Source: Pontibacter sp. FD36
GTDB lineage: Bacteria; Bacteroidota; Bacteroidia; Cytophagales; Hymenobacteraceae
Direction of reading: 5' to 3'
Assembly: GCF_015686655.1 (NCBI RefSeq)
Contig: NZ_JADPMP010000003.1
Span: 62,001-126,000 of the forward strand
DNA length: 64,000 bases
A program made the position numbers and the translations under genes. The notes beneath the pieces were generated by a model that ran no database searches, was not told the origin of the DNA, and worked only from the letters and a program-made list of their open reading frames with translations. Every line of letters starts with the position of its first letter. Position 1 is the first letter of the stretch. This document shows positions 43,522-53,002 of this stretch, piece by piece.

Positions 43522-45836
43522 CAGAACTTGAAATTATAGGTAACAGAAGGTATAACCGGGAATAGCGACACCTGCTTGGCCCGGAAGCCGAGGGTTTCGT
43601 TGTCGTCTTCGTCCTTCACCTGTTCAAAATACACAAAGTATGGGTTGCGACGGTTATAGGCGTTGTAGGCATTAAAGGTCAGGTCGGCCTCGCCACGTTT
43701 GGGCTTAAACTTGAGCACAAGGCCCAGATCCAGCCGGTGGAAAGCATCCAGGCGGAAGCTGTTGCGGTCGCTGTATACAGGCACCACGGTAGCACTTTTG
43801 CCCTGCACATCCTGAAAGGCGAAGCGGGCCACGGGCAGCGAATAGGCATTGCCGGTGCCATACACAAAAGCACCGGTCAGGTTGATGCGCTTGCTCAATT
43901 CGTGCAGCACCACCACACTCAGGTCATGGCGGCGGTCGTAGCGGGTCGGGAAGCGGCGGCCTCCGTTGATATCGTCGAACTGGCGGTAGCTCCACGACAA
44001 GGTATAGCCTACCCAGCCGGTGGTGCGTCCTTTTATCTTTTCGAGGTATACCTCATTGCCGTAGCTCTCGCCCTTGCCAAACAGAAACTCCCCTTCCAGG
44101 TTGTCATTCACAAAGAGATTGGCCCCGTCGCGGAAATCGATCTGGCGGTGCATCCACTTGTAGTAGAGTTCGTTGGTGACCATGTAGCGGCCTCCGCCAA
44201 AGAGATGGCTTATACCTGCGGCCACCTGTTGGGAGCGTTGCGGCTTCACGTAGTCATTGGATGGATACCAGATGTCAGTTGGCAATGAAGCACCTGAATT
44301 GGCTACCAGGTGGATGTACTGCATCATGCTGGCATAGCTGGCTTTCAGAGAGGTGTTCTCGCTGAGGCTATACCTGGCAGAAGCCCGCGGCTCAAAAGCA
44401 CCGTAGGTTTTGCCACCGCTAGTGAAAGCCGACATACGAAGGCCGTAGTTAAGCGAAAGCTGGCTACTTACCTGGAAGTCATCTGCTATATAAGCAGCGG
44501 CTTCTGTGGCTTCGTAGTCATTGCCTGCCCCAAAACTGATGCGGTCATCATCTGAATCGAAATTGAGGCGGCCGATCGTGAAGTTGTGCCGGGTGGCCAT
44601 AGCACCGAATTGCAAGGTATGTCCTTTGTCCAGGATCAGGCTGAAGTCGGTTTTGAGAGCAACATCACGGATATCGGAGGTCAGGCTGAAGCTGAACACG
44701 TCGATCTTGTTGCTGACGTTGTACTGGTAGCTGCTGCCCGAAAGCGTCGTATTTACCTGAAAGCGCGGATTGAACTTATGCTGCCAGCGCAAAGCGCCGA
44801 CCTTATTCCCCCAGTCGAAACCAAACTGAAAGTCTGCATCGTTAAACCCGAAGAAATCATGACCAAAATAGCCACTTACAAACAGTTCGTCTTTCTCACC
44901 AAGCTTATAGTTTGCCTTGCCATTCAGGTCATAAAAGTAGTAGTCAGGTATAGGATTGTAGTCCTCTTTGCCTTCTTGTATGCGGTTGATCTGGCGTGTG
45001 AATACATCAAAATAGGTGCGCCGACCGGAGAGAACAAACGAAGATTTGTCTTTCACAATAGGCCCATCTACGGTCAGGCGCGAAGCAATCAGACCGATGC
45101 CGCCCGTTACACCAATGCGCTCTTTGTTACCTTCCCGCATCTTCACATCCACCACAGACGACAGTCTGCCGCCAAACTGTGCCGGGAAACCACCTTTATA
45201 CAGTTCCACACTTTCAACCGCATCCGGGTTGAACACGGAGAAGAAGCCGAACAGGTGGGAGGCATTGTAGACCACGGCGTCATCGAGCAGCACCAGGTTT
45301 TGGTCAGGACCACCACCGCGCACATACAGGCCCGAGGCTCCTTCGCCGCCCGATTGCACACCCGGCTTCAGTTGCAGCGCCTTGATGAGGTCAACCTCGC
45401 CGAAGATGGCCGGCAGGAGTTTGGCTTCCCGAGTGGTCAGCGTCTCAACGCTCATCTGGTTGGCATTGAGTTTCTGCTGGAGCGAATTAGCTTCGATCAC
45501 AACTTCACGTAACTGACTGTTGGCTGGCAACAAGGCAAAGTTAATAGTTAGGTCCCGGTCAGTAACCTCGATGGTACGGGTAGTAGTTTCGTAGCCGATG
45601 TAAGTGGCCTGTAAGGTATGGCTGCCTTCGGGCAGTTGCAGGGTATAGAACCCAAGGGCATCCGTTGCAGCACCGATACGAAGCTCGGGAACAGATACAG
45701 TAGCCCCTATCAGGGCGTCTTCGCTGCCGGTGCCCCGAACGTAGCCACTAATGGTGTAGGTGCTCTGTGCAAATACATCAGGGGCAAGGAAACTGAGTAG
45801 ACAAATAATGTATACAGCGAAAGCTGGTAAGCGCAT
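43521..45836 (-). CDS. TonB-dependent receptor with carboxypeptidase-like N-terminal domain
   Basis: The 771-residue protein has a signal peptide (about 1-23, ending DVFAQ), a CarboxypepD_reg-like domain (about 25-110, with GYVRGTGSEDALIGATV), a TonB plug (about 120-230, GLYVRGGGPDQNLVLLDDA) and a 22-strand barrel ending TYNFKF. The receptor class pairs with DUF4249 lipoproteins; the imported ligand is not known and nothing in the sequence fixes it. The YNRRNPYFVYFEQ motif near the C-terminus is conserved in this class. It is the first gene of a three-gene unit (receptor, DUF4249, CPBP protease). Confidence 0.92.
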   Translation of the reverse strand: MRLPAFAVYIICLLSFLAPDVFAQSTYTISGYVRGTGSEDALIGATVSVPELRIGAATDALGFYTLQLPEGSHTLQATYIGYETTTRTIEVTDRDLTINFALLPANSQLREVVIEANSLQQKLNANQMSVETLTTREAKLLPAIFGEVDLIKALQLKPGVQSGGEGASGLYVRGGGPDQNLVLLDDAVVYNASHLFGFFSVFNPDAVESVELYKGGFPAQFGGRLSSVVDVKMREGNKERIGVTGGIGLIASRLTVDGPIVKDKSSFVLSGRRTYFDVFTRQINRIQEGKEDYNPIPDYYFYDLNGKANYKLGEKDELFVSGYFGHDFFGFNDADFQFGFDWGNKVGALRWQHKFNPRFQVNTTLSGSSYQYNVSNKIDVFSFSLTSDIRDVALKTDFSLILDKGHTLQFGAMATRHNFTIGRLNFDSDDDRISFGAGNDYEATEAAAYIADDFQVSSQLSLNYGLRMSAFTSGGKTYGAFEPRASARYSLSENTSLKASYASMMQYIHLVANSGASLPTDIWYPSNDYVKPQRSQQVAAGISHLFGGGRYMVTNELYYKWMHRQIDFRDGANLFVNDNLEGEFLFGKGESYGNEVYLEKIKGRTTGWVGYTLSWSYRQFDDINGGRRFPTRYDRRHDLSVVVLHELSKRINLTGAFVYGTGNAYSLPVARFAFQDVQGKSATVVPVYSDRNSFRLDAFHRLDLGLVLKFKPKRGEADLTFNAYNAYNRRNPYFVYFEQVKDEDDNETLGFRAKQVSLFPVIPSVTYNFKF

Positions 45837-45996
45837 CTAACTAAAATTAAAACCGGGGGCTTTGAGAATCAGGCACAAAGGTACATACAAATAACCTGAT
45901 CCGCCCCAGAAAAACGACCCTTATCAGATCGTCTTAAGTAGAATTTTTTAATGAAACAGCGCGATTCTCAAAATGTTCCTTTTTGGGGAGGGATTC

Positions 45997-47868
45997 TTAA
46001 GGCATGGTATCGTTTAGCCAGGAGGCTCGCAGGCGAAGCTGTCGCTCCGATGGAGAGGCAACCGGCTCTAGCAGGTGCAGTACTTCCCGTTTGACAGCGG
46101 TCACTTTTCCGGTGAGTTTTTTGGGTTTCACATTGCCCTTAGCGTCTTTGCGTCCTACGGTGATCTCTATTTTGCTGCCCGGCTTGGCCTGTTGTAGCTC
46201 TTCGCCTATGATGTCGCGGATGTTCATGGGTGTGATCTCTCTACCGTTAAAAGCCAGCAGTTGGTCTCCTTCCTTAAAGCCCATTTGCTTTCCGAACTCG
46301 TCCATGTCATCCGCCTCAGCCACCGTGATCTTGTCGGCTTCGCGGTCATAGCCTGGCACAAAGCCTCCGTAGGAATTGACCAGCTGCACCGAAACAGGCT
46401 CGTATTTAACTCCTACCTTGTTGAGCAGTTCCTCCAGCGGCAGGCGCTCACTGCCTTCCACATAGCGGGCAAAGAAGGTGCGAATCTCCGGGTAAGTGAG
46501 TTCGGCTATCTTATCAAACAGCTCGTCGTCTTTGAAAGGACGGCCTTTGCCGTAGGTTTTGGCCAGGTCCTGCATCAGGTCTACCAGACCGTACTTGCCA
46601 TCTGACAGGTCGCGCAGCTGTATATCCAGCGCCATCCCGATCAGAGCTCCCTTTTGGTACACATTACCATATTGGTTTTCGTGCTGGTCCAGCACTTTGG
46701 CACTCATTTCCGTGAAGGGCAGGGTATCGTTAAAAGCCATGGAGTTGAAAATATACTCCCGGATCTTCTGCATGAACTCGTCTACCGAGACCAGGTTTTC
46801 GTGCACCTGCACATGCGAAGCAAAGTATTCTGTTACGCCCTCATACAACCACAAGTGCTTCGACATGCGCGGGTTGATGAAGTCAAAGTCGTGGATTTCT
46901 TCGGATTGAATGGAAAGTGGCGTCACAATGTGAAAGAACTCGTGGGCCGCCACGTCGCGCATGGTGCTGTTGAAACGCTCCTCTGGCATCTCAGGCAGGT
47001 AGTAAACCGAAGAGTTGGAGTGCTCCAGTGCACCATAAGAACCCGACTTGCCTGGTCGCTCCGGCACGTAGATCAGGAAAGCGTACTTGTCGACCGGCAG
47101 GGTGCCGCCGAGGTAGCTGCGCTGCGCTTCCAGAATATCACGGATGTTGTCGGCGATGGGTTTGGAAGTAACCCGGCCAGTAGGGGAATATACGGATACT
47201 AGCACGTCAGTCCCACCCAAATTCAGTACAGTCGTGTCAGGTTGATTGTACATCAGCGGCGAGTCGGCCAGTTCCACATAATTGGGCACTGTATAGGTGT
47301 CGGCAGTGGCTGTGCTGGACGTAGCCTGCAGTGCCGTGGAGCCATAAAAACCGGCGGGTTTGGTAACCGTGAGCTCGTAAGGCACCTGCTTTAGTCCGTC
47401 GAAATAACCCACGAAGCCAAACGGGTTGAGCAGAAAGTTCTTGCCTTCTTCGATGTTGGTGCCGCCCGGTTCAAATACCACATCCTGCCGTCTTTCGGCA
47501 TCAAATGTATCGTCTACCCAATAAGTGATTCTGTCCAGGTTCTGAGCCTGCGTAATGCGCCAGCGGTTGGTGTCGATCCGCTCCACTGGCAGCGGCTTGC
47601 CCTGCTTGTCCAGCGCCTGAAACTCTGATACGAACTTGCCAAAGTCAGATACAGAGTAGGTGCCGGGCACGATCTTGGGCATGTTATAAATGGCCTCGCC
47701 CTGCTTGATGGCCGGTGGACGCAGGCTTACTGGTACCCTATCACCTTTCACCTGGGTGAGGTCGATGGTAACGGCATAGCGAGGTTCAGGTGTCGACTGA
47801 GTGGCAACTGAGGAACAGCTGAAATGAAGGCTGAGCAGCAGGAACAGGATCGTTTTGGTTAATTTCAT
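45997..47868 (-). CDS. M61-family aminopeptidase with PDZ domain, lipoprotein
   Basis: The 623-residue protein begins with a lipoprotein-like signal (LLSLHFSC). The M61 (glycyl aminopeptidase) fold has an N-terminal beta domain (about 30-220) and a thermolysin-like catalytic domain with the zinc motif HEFFH at 309-313 and the third ligand in WLYEGVTEYF (E343). A PDZ domain lies at about 525-600 (FKEGDQLLAFNGREI). All catalytic residues are intact. It likely trims peptides in the periplasm. It starts 24 bases after the DoxX gene stop, in one run with DoxX and the SDYE-repeat gene. Confidence 0.92.
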   Translation of the reverse strand: MKLTKTILFLLLSLHFSCSSVATQSTPEPRYAVTIDLTQVKGDRVPVSLRPPAIKQGEAIYNMPKIVPGTYSVSDFGKFVSEFQALDKQGKPLPVERIDTNRWRITQAQNLDRITYWVDDTFDAERRQDVVFEPGGTNIEEGKNFLLNPFGFVGYFDGLKQVPYELTVTKPAGFYGSTALQATSSTATADTYTVPNYVELADSPLMYNQPDTTVLNLGGTDVLVSVYSPTGRVTSKPIADNIRDILEAQRSYLGGTLPVDKYAFLIYVPERPGKSGSYGALEHSNSSVYYLPEMPEERFNSTMRDVAAHEFFHIVTPLSIQSEEIHDFDFINPRMSKHLWLYEGVTEYFASHVQVHENLVSVDEFMQKIREYIFNSMAFNDTLPFTEMSAKVLDQHENQYGNVYQKGALIGMALDIQLRDLSDGKYGLVDLMQDLAKTYGKGRPFKDDELFDKIAELTYPEIRTFFARYVEGSERLPLEELLNKVGVKYEPVSVQLVNSYGGFVPGYDREADKITVAEADDMDEFGKQMGFKEGDQLLAFNGREITPMNIRDIIGEELQQAKPGSKIEITVGRKDAKGNVKPKKLTGKVTAVKREVLHLLEPVASPSERQLRLRASWLNDTMP

Positions 47869-47892
47869 GTAGTGCGGACGTGAGTTAACAAC

Positions 47893-48345
47893 CTAGTTAA
47901 CGGTCACGGGCTGCTTTTGGGTTTGTACTTGCCTTTTCTCTAAAAAAGAATCGACAGAAAGGGGACCGGCACCGTTGAACAGGTAAAAGAAACCTGCGAA
48001 AATAAGCTCAGCTGCCGGATAGTATTGCGGAAAGGTCTGCCCTATGTGCACAATTATAATAGCAGCCGTGAAATTGATGATCAGTAACAAGCCGGCGATC
48101 CGGACTCCCCAGCCTAGCAGGAGCATCAGGCCAATCAGAAACTGGGTATAGACCGAAAGATGTGCGGCCACCAGCGGGTAGGGCACTCCATGCGCCTGCA
48201 GAAAATCCCGGAACTCGAGCATTCGCTCCCAGCTAAACACGTTATCCTGTACGCCATAGATCAGAAAAATGCCCATTGCAAAACGCAGGAACACCACTCC
48301 ATAGGCTTTGTGACGACGAAAAAAAGCGAAAGCGTTCCTTGTCAT
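47893..48345 (-). CDS. DoxX-family membrane protein
   Basis: The 150-residue protein has four predicted transmembrane helices (about 15-33, 60-80, 85-102 and 110-126), the DoxX layout. Conserved-looking parts are VVFLRFAMGIFLIYGVQDN and LSVYTQFLIGLMLLLG. DoxX-like proteins are linked to quinol oxidases, detoxification or thiol stress, but most have no proven role. It starts three bases after the SDYE-repeat gene's stop codon and is followed by the M61 peptidase gene, so it is in the middle of an operon. Confidence 0.87.
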   Translation of the reverse strand: MTRNAFAFFRRHKAYGVVFLRFAMGIFLIYGVQDNVFSWERMLEFRDFLQAHGVPYPLVAAHLSVYTQFLIGLMLLLGWGVRIAGLLLIINFTAAIIIVHIGQTFPQYYPAAELIFAGFFYLFNGAGPLSVDSFLEKRQVQTQKQPVTVN

Positions 48346-48348
48346 AGG

Positions 48349-49569
48349 TTACCTGAGAGCACTGATGACTTTGTTCTTCTCATAATCAGAGCCAATGGTA
48401 TTGGCTGCTTTCTCCACTTCTGCACGCAGATCTTTATTATCGGAAGGTATAGCACTCGCAATATTGCGGAGAACTTTGCCTTTTTCGTAGTCGGAGCTTA
48501 TGCGGCTTACGACCGGCAGCAGCTCTTTGTACTGGGCCTGTGACAGTTTGTGGTTCTTTACAATTGAGTTGATGATTTTTGCCTTCTCATAGTCCGATGA
48601 AAATTTATCGATGATGGAAAAGGCTGACTTGTAGTTGTGCTGGATGAAGTCAGACTGTTTGGTCAGTTGCTGCAGCACTTTGGCTTTTTCATAGTCAGAA
48701 GATATTTTGCCCGTCTGTTCCAGCGCCATGGCCATACTCTCTTTGCTCAGATCCGGTGTCTCCAGCAAATAAAGCAATGCCTTGCGCCGCTCGTAGTCAG
48801 AACTGATTTTGTCGCTCACCTGTAGGTAGCTGCTCACCACATCCTTGTTTTTTAGATGTGCAGCGGTTACCGTACCCAAAGCTTTTCGGCGCTCATAGTC
48901 GGAAGATACGTGCTTGTCCACAAACTGCAACGACTGCTTCACATCGGCAGGTTTCAGGTCTGGCTGCTGGTACAGGTGTTGCACAAAGCGCATCTTCGCA
49001 TGTTCACTACCTGCTTTTTCTGCTTCAGCAAGTACTCCTTTCGCACCTTCTTTGCCATACAGGTCTTTTACTAACTCGGCTATACCTATGCCGGTGTTGG
49101 CCATCAGGTCCGGCATCACCTGCTGCAGCCACTCTCTGCCAGCTGGCTCATAAGCTACCTTTTTCCCATTCTCTGTGTAAGTGCGGGTTAGGTTACCGTT
49201 CGCATCGCTCGTGATCTCGAGCCGCTTCGTATCATCATTAACCGAGCGCATGTACTTGAGGTAGCCGTTCGGGGAGATGCTTTTGATGTCTTTCAGGTCA
49301 TCGGTAAGGGTGACAGTTCCCTGGCGTTTCAGTTCTTCCCGCTTGTTGTTATCTGTGTTGATGTATACCTGCTCTCCGTTCTTACCGTCTTTGCCACCTA
49401 CCTGTATCCGGACATTGTTGTTTTTCTTCTTTGTCTTCACGGTGTCCTGCTGCATTACTTCCACACCGGTAATAAGGCGCAGACTGGTAGAGGCGGCTGG
49501 GCGCAGGTCAAGCATGCTCAGGACGCCAGCGGCAAGTGAAGCAAAAAAGATAGTAGATGGCTTTGTCAT
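48349..49569 (-). CDS. Secreted SDYE-repeat protein of unknown function
   Basis: The start is ATG at 49567-49569, since it opens a signal peptide (MTKPSTIFFASLAAGVLSM...); an in-frame ATG 29 codons upstream lies in the spacer. The 406-residue protein has a beta-rich region (about 70-150) with SISPNGYLKY and ITSDANGNLTRTY. Seven helical repeats of exactly 34 residues (one step of 35) follow from about residue 188, with core (I/V)SSDYE(K/R)xK(V/A)L; the first is degenerate (SEHAKMR). I recall similar sequence C-terminal to membrane M56/BlaR1-type proteins. Here it stands alone without a peptidase. A nearly continuous operon with DoxX and M61 suggests an envelope or stress role; function is unknown. 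Confidence 0.85.
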   Translation of the reverse strand: MTKPSTIFFASLAAGVLSMLDLRPAASTSLRLITGVEVMQQDTVKTKKKNNNVRIQVGGKDGKNGEQVYINTDNNKREELKRQGTVTLTDDLKDIKSISPNGYLKYMRSVNDDTKRLEITSDANGNLTRTYTENGKKVAYEPAGREWLQQVMPDLMANTGIGIAELVKDLYGKEGAKGVLAEAEKAGSEHAKMRFVQHLYQQPDLKPADVKQSLQFVDKHVSSDYERRKALGTVTAAHLKNKDVVSSYLQVSDKISSDYERRKALLYLLETPDLSKESMAMALEQTGKISSDYEKAKVLQQLTKQSDFIQHNYKSAFSIIDKFSSDYEKAKIINSIVKNHKLSQAQYKELLPVVSRISSDYEKGKVLRNIASAIPSDNKDLRAEVEKAANTIGSDYEKNKVISALR

Positions 49570-49611
49570 AGTTTTTATTTTTAATGATGCATTTTGTTGG
49601 GTAAAGGATGC

Positions 49612-49645
49612 TTCAGCGGGTATCTTTTTTTGACAACCCGCTGAA
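49612..49645. other. Hairpin in the spacer between permease and SDYE-repeat genes
   Basis: TTCAGCGGGT and ACCCGCTGAA form a perfect 10-base stem with a 14-base loop. No T run follows on the minus strand, so it is not a standard terminator. It may protect RNA or weaken read-through from the transport operon. Confidence 0.45.
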
Positions 49646-49685
49646 TTCACCTTCAATTAACAATACAAACACAAACTCAATTATA

Positions 49686-52076
49686 TTACTCCGTGCGTAG
49701 CGCCTGCACCGGGTCCTCCAGCGCGGCTCGTGTAGCTTTAAAGCTCACGGTCAGGATAGCAATGAGTAGCGCCAACAGTCCCGAGATTAAGAATACCCAG
49801 ATGCTGATCGGCGTGCGGTAGGCGAAGTCCTGCAGCCACTGTTGCATGCCGTACCAGGCGAGCGGACTCGCGATCAGAATGGCCAGGCACACCAGCACAG
49901 CAAAGTCTTTGGTTAAAAGCACTACTATACCTGAGATCGAGCTGCCCAACACCTTGCGGATACCAATCTCCTTGGTGCGCTGTTCTGTTGTAAAGGAGGC
50001 TAGCCCAAACAAGCCCATGCAGGCGATGATGATGGTGAGGAAAGTAAAATAGCCGAAAATGGTCAGCATTTTTTCTTCCGCCCGGTACTGCTCGTTGAAG
50101 CTGTCATCCAGAAAGAAGTAGTCCATCGGGTGTGAAGGAGCGAGGCGCTGCCAAACGCTCTCCACATGCGCGAGGGTCGCCTCCATGTTTTCAGGGGTAA
50201 TGCGTGCCATCAGGTAACCATTGTTCTGCGGGGCGAGCATAATCACAAGCGGCTCTATCTGGCTGTGCAGCGAGGTATAGTTAAAGTCTTTCACTACCCC
50301 GATCACCTTGGCCCGGGTGGTATCGGAGCCACCAATGCGTTTGCCAACGGGGTCAGTCCAGCCCATCACTTTGGCGGCCGCTTCATTGACCATAATGCCG
50401 TACTGCAGGTCCGTGCTCATGTCTTTTGAGAAGTTCCTGCCTGCTACCACAGGTATAGCCATTAGGTCGAAGAACTCATAATCCACCCAAATGGTGTTAA
50501 AAGTTTTCTCTACCATCTGGTTGTCGCGCTCCACATTGAAAATGATAACGCCTGTGCTCGCTCCCGGAATCATGGCGCTGGTGGTCGCGCTGGTAATATT
50601 CGGGTGCTTCAGCAATTCGGACTTCACGACAGGCATTTTGTTGACTATCGTTGTATCGCCGCTGGGAATGTCCACCACCAGCACTTGTTCTTTATTGAAG
50701 CCAAGGTCCTGCGTCTTGAGGTAGTGCATCTGGCTGTACACGACCACCGTGCCGATGATCAGTACCAGCGAAATGGTGAACTGCAGAACCACAAGCCCTT
50801 TTCGCAAAAAGGCTCCACTGCCTGATGGCATTTTGCCTGTTTTCAGGATATCGACCGGCTTGAAATGTGACAGCACAAGTGCCGGATAACTACCTGCAAT
50901 CAAACCGATGAAAAGGCCGATCCCGAGCAGCGTCAGCGCAAAGGAAAGATCTAGGAAATAAGTGCCGGGTATATTTTTGTCAGCCAGTGCATTGAAGGTG
51001 GGCAGCATCAGTTCGACCATTACCAGGGCCAGTAGCACTGCCAGCAGTGTGAGCAGCACTGATTCGCTCAGGAACTGGGCGATGAGTTGCGAGCGATTAG
51101 CTCCTACCACCTTGCGGAGTCCTACTTCTTTTGCCCGCTTGGTCGCACGTGCCGTCGCCAGGTTCATGTAATTGATGGAGGCGATCAGGAGGATGAAGAG
51201 ACCAACAAATGAGAAAATATAGATGTAGGATTTTTTCCCAACCGGAAAGGCCTCCCACAGGTAGTCGGTGTTCAGATGGATGTCTGGCAACGCTTGCAGG
51301 TGCAGTTTCACACGTTCTGTCGTGTTGGGGCGCCCGGGTGATACACGACGCTCCACAAAAGCGGGCAGTTGTGACCGAAGTGCCGAGGCATCGCCAGCGT
51401 TTCTGAGCAGCACATAGGTATAGCTGTTTGTGTTGCCCCAGTTGGTGCGCATGTTATTGCGAGCTTCTGCAGGTATGGTGCTGAAGGAGGTAAGCACGTT
51501 AGGGCGCATATGGGCCGCGTCCACAGACTCGAATATACCTGTCACTTTATAGGACTGGTTGCCAATGCGGAGGGTACTGAACATGGCATCCAGCGGATCG
51601 TTAAAGAACTTCGCCGCCACATCTTTTGATAGCACCATCGTGTTTGGCTCCATCAAGGCTGACTTAGAATCACCCTCCAGCATTTTGTAGTCAAAGAGCT
51701 GAAAGTAATTGCTGTCTGCCCAAAAGGTATAGTCGATGGTAATGGCTTTTTCATCTAAGCGAAGCACCTGCTTGCCACGGTTGATCATGCGGGTAGAAGC
51801 TTCCACTTCGGGGAAGTCTGCTGCCAGGGCAGGGGCTAGGGCTGCGTGGGTAACAGAGGCTTTTTCAACTTCATCCTCTACAATCAGGTCGTTGACGACG
51901 CGGTATATCCTGTCATGCTTCGAGAAGGCCTTATCATAGCTGAGCTCATGCTGCACATACAGGTATATGAGGACGCAGGAGGCAATACCGATGGCCAGAC
52001 CAACGATGTTGATGGCAGCATACACTTTGTTTCGTGTCATGTTGCGCCAGAAGATGAGAAGGTAATTCTTGAGCAT
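49686..52076 (-). CDS. ABC transporter permease (MacB/FtsX type, eight-helix)
   Basis: From ATG at 52074-52076 the protein has 796 residues; an in-frame GTG seven codons upstream is possible. It is a fusion of two FtsX-like halves, each with a MacB-type periplasmic domain. Helices lie near residues 15-37, 275-300, 325-350, 375-395, 420-440, 665-685, 715-735 and 750-770. Motifs such as RATKRAKEVGLRKVVGANR and EQRTKEIGIRKVLGSS are the coupling helices that contact the ATPase. Such permeases transmit force across the inner membrane for export or lipoprotein release rather than pumping through themselves. The ATPase and adaptor genes lie upstream on the same strand. Confidence 0.92.
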   Translation of the reverse strand: MLKNYLLIFWRNMTRNKVYAAINIVGLAIGIASCVLIYLYVQHELSYDKAFSKHDRIYRVVNDLIVEDEVEKASVTHAALAPALAADFPEVEASTRMINRGKQVLRLDEKAITIDYTFWADSNYFQLFDYKMLEGDSKSALMEPNTMVLSKDVAAKFFNDPLDAMFSTLRIGNQSYKVTGIFESVDAAHMRPNVLTSFSTIPAEARNNMRTNWGNTNSYTYVLLRNAGDASALRSQLPAFVERRVSPGRPNTTERVKLHLQALPDIHLNTDYLWEAFPVGKKSYIYIFSFVGLFILLIASINYMNLATARATKRAKEVGLRKVVGANRSQLIAQFLSESVLLTLLAVLLALVMVELMLPTFNALADKNIPGTYFLDLSFALTLLGIGLFIGLIAGSYPALVLSHFKPVDILKTGKMPSGSGAFLRKGLVVLQFTISLVLIIGTVVVYSQMHYLKTQDLGFNKEQVLVVDIPSGDTTIVNKMPVVKSELLKHPNITSATTSAMIPGASTGVIIFNVERDNQMVEKTFNTIWVDYEFFDLMAIPVVAGRNFSKDMSTDLQYGIMVNEAAAKVMGWTDPVGKRIGGSDTTRAKVIGVVKDFNYTSLHSQIEPLVIMLAPQNNGYLMARITPENMEATLAHVESVWQRLAPSHPMDYFFLDDSFNEQYRAEEKMLTIFGYFTFLTIIIACMGLFGLASFTTEQRTKEIGIRKVLGSSISGIVVLLTKDFAVLVCLAILIASPLAWYGMQQWLQDFAYRTPISIWVFLISGLLALLIAILTVSFKATRAALEDPVQALRTE

Positions 52077-52235
52077 GGATTTTACCGCTTTAGTCACTCA
52101 TTTCATTTGGTCAATAGCCTATACCTGCAAAACTATTGTAATGCAGGGACCACCACTCACATTGATGCGAAGCACCTCGCTGCTTTTGCAGATGTGCTGT
52201 CATCACATGAGACAGAAAGATTTCTGCTATCAGCC

Positions 52236-52955
52236 TTAAAGCAGTTCGGCAGCGTGTTTTCTGGCGTTGAGGCTCTCCGTCACGATCTGACCGTCAAACA
52301 GGTTAACGATGCGGTGTGCATATTCGGCATCAGAAGGAGAGTGCGTTACCATCACTACCGTAGTGCCGGCATCGTTAAGCTCAGAAAGCAGCGACATCAC
52401 CTCACGGCCATGTACTGAGTCCAGGTTACCGGTCGGTTCGTCAGCCAGGATCAGGCTTGGGTTGGATACTGTAGCACGGGCAATGGCGACACGCTGCTGC
52501 TGACCACCCGAGAGCTGCTGTGGGAAGTGCGCATGGCGGTGGGCGATACCCATACGCTCCATGGCCTCTTTCACACGTTTGTCGGCTTCAGCACGCGGTA
52601 TACCCAGGTAAGCTAGTGGCAAACCGATGTTCTCCTCCACCGTCAGCTCATCGATCAGGTTGAAACTCTGGAACACAAAGCCCAGGTTATGCTTGCGGAT
52701 CTTGGCACGCTGGCGCTCCGATGCATGGCTGATGTCCTGGCCCAGGAAGCGGAAAGTGCCGCCCGAAGGACTGTCAAGCAAACCGAGGATGTTCAGCAGC
52801 GTGGATTTACCACAACCGGATGGACCCATCACCGCCACAAATTCGCCTTTGGCGATGCGCAGGTCTACACCCGCCAGGGCAGTCGTCTCAACCGTATCGG
52901 TGATGTATTTTTTTTCTAACTGCTGTGTTTCGATGATAAAATCTTCCTTGCTCAT
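52236..52955 (-). CDS. ABC transporter ATP-binding protein (LolD/MacB family)
   Basis: The 239-residue ATPase has Walker A GPSGCGKST (about 44-52), the Q-loop FVFQSFNLIDELT, signature LSGGQQQR (about 147-154), Walker B ILADEPTGNLD and the H-loop VMVTHS. These features put it in the MacB/LolD group that powers FtsX-type permeases. It would form a homodimer on the cytoplasmic side of the permease encoded 159 bases downstream. The gene lies 47 bases after the adaptor gene, in one probable operon. Confidence 0.95.
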   Translation of the reverse strand: MSKEDFIIETQQLEKKYITDTVETTALAGVDLRIAKGEFVAVMGPSGCGKSTLLNILGLLDSPSGGTFRFLGQDISHASERQRAKIRKHNLGFVFQSFNLIDELTVEENIGLPLAYLGIPRAEADKRVKEAMERMGIAHRHAHFPQQLSGGQQQRVAIARATVSNPSLILADEPTGNLDSVHGREVMSLLSELNDAGTTVVMVTHSPSDAEYAHRIVNLFDGQIVTESLNARKHAAELL

Positions 52956-53002
52956 GATTTCTATATTGTTGATTGATGATTGTTAAATTGTTGTTTTAGC
53001 AA

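Noticed and set aside
44586-45512. A 308-codon open frame on the plus strand inside the TonB receptor gene
   Set aside because: It is antisense to a well-supported receptor and its amino-acid make-up is that of a shadow frame (many Val, Arg, His).
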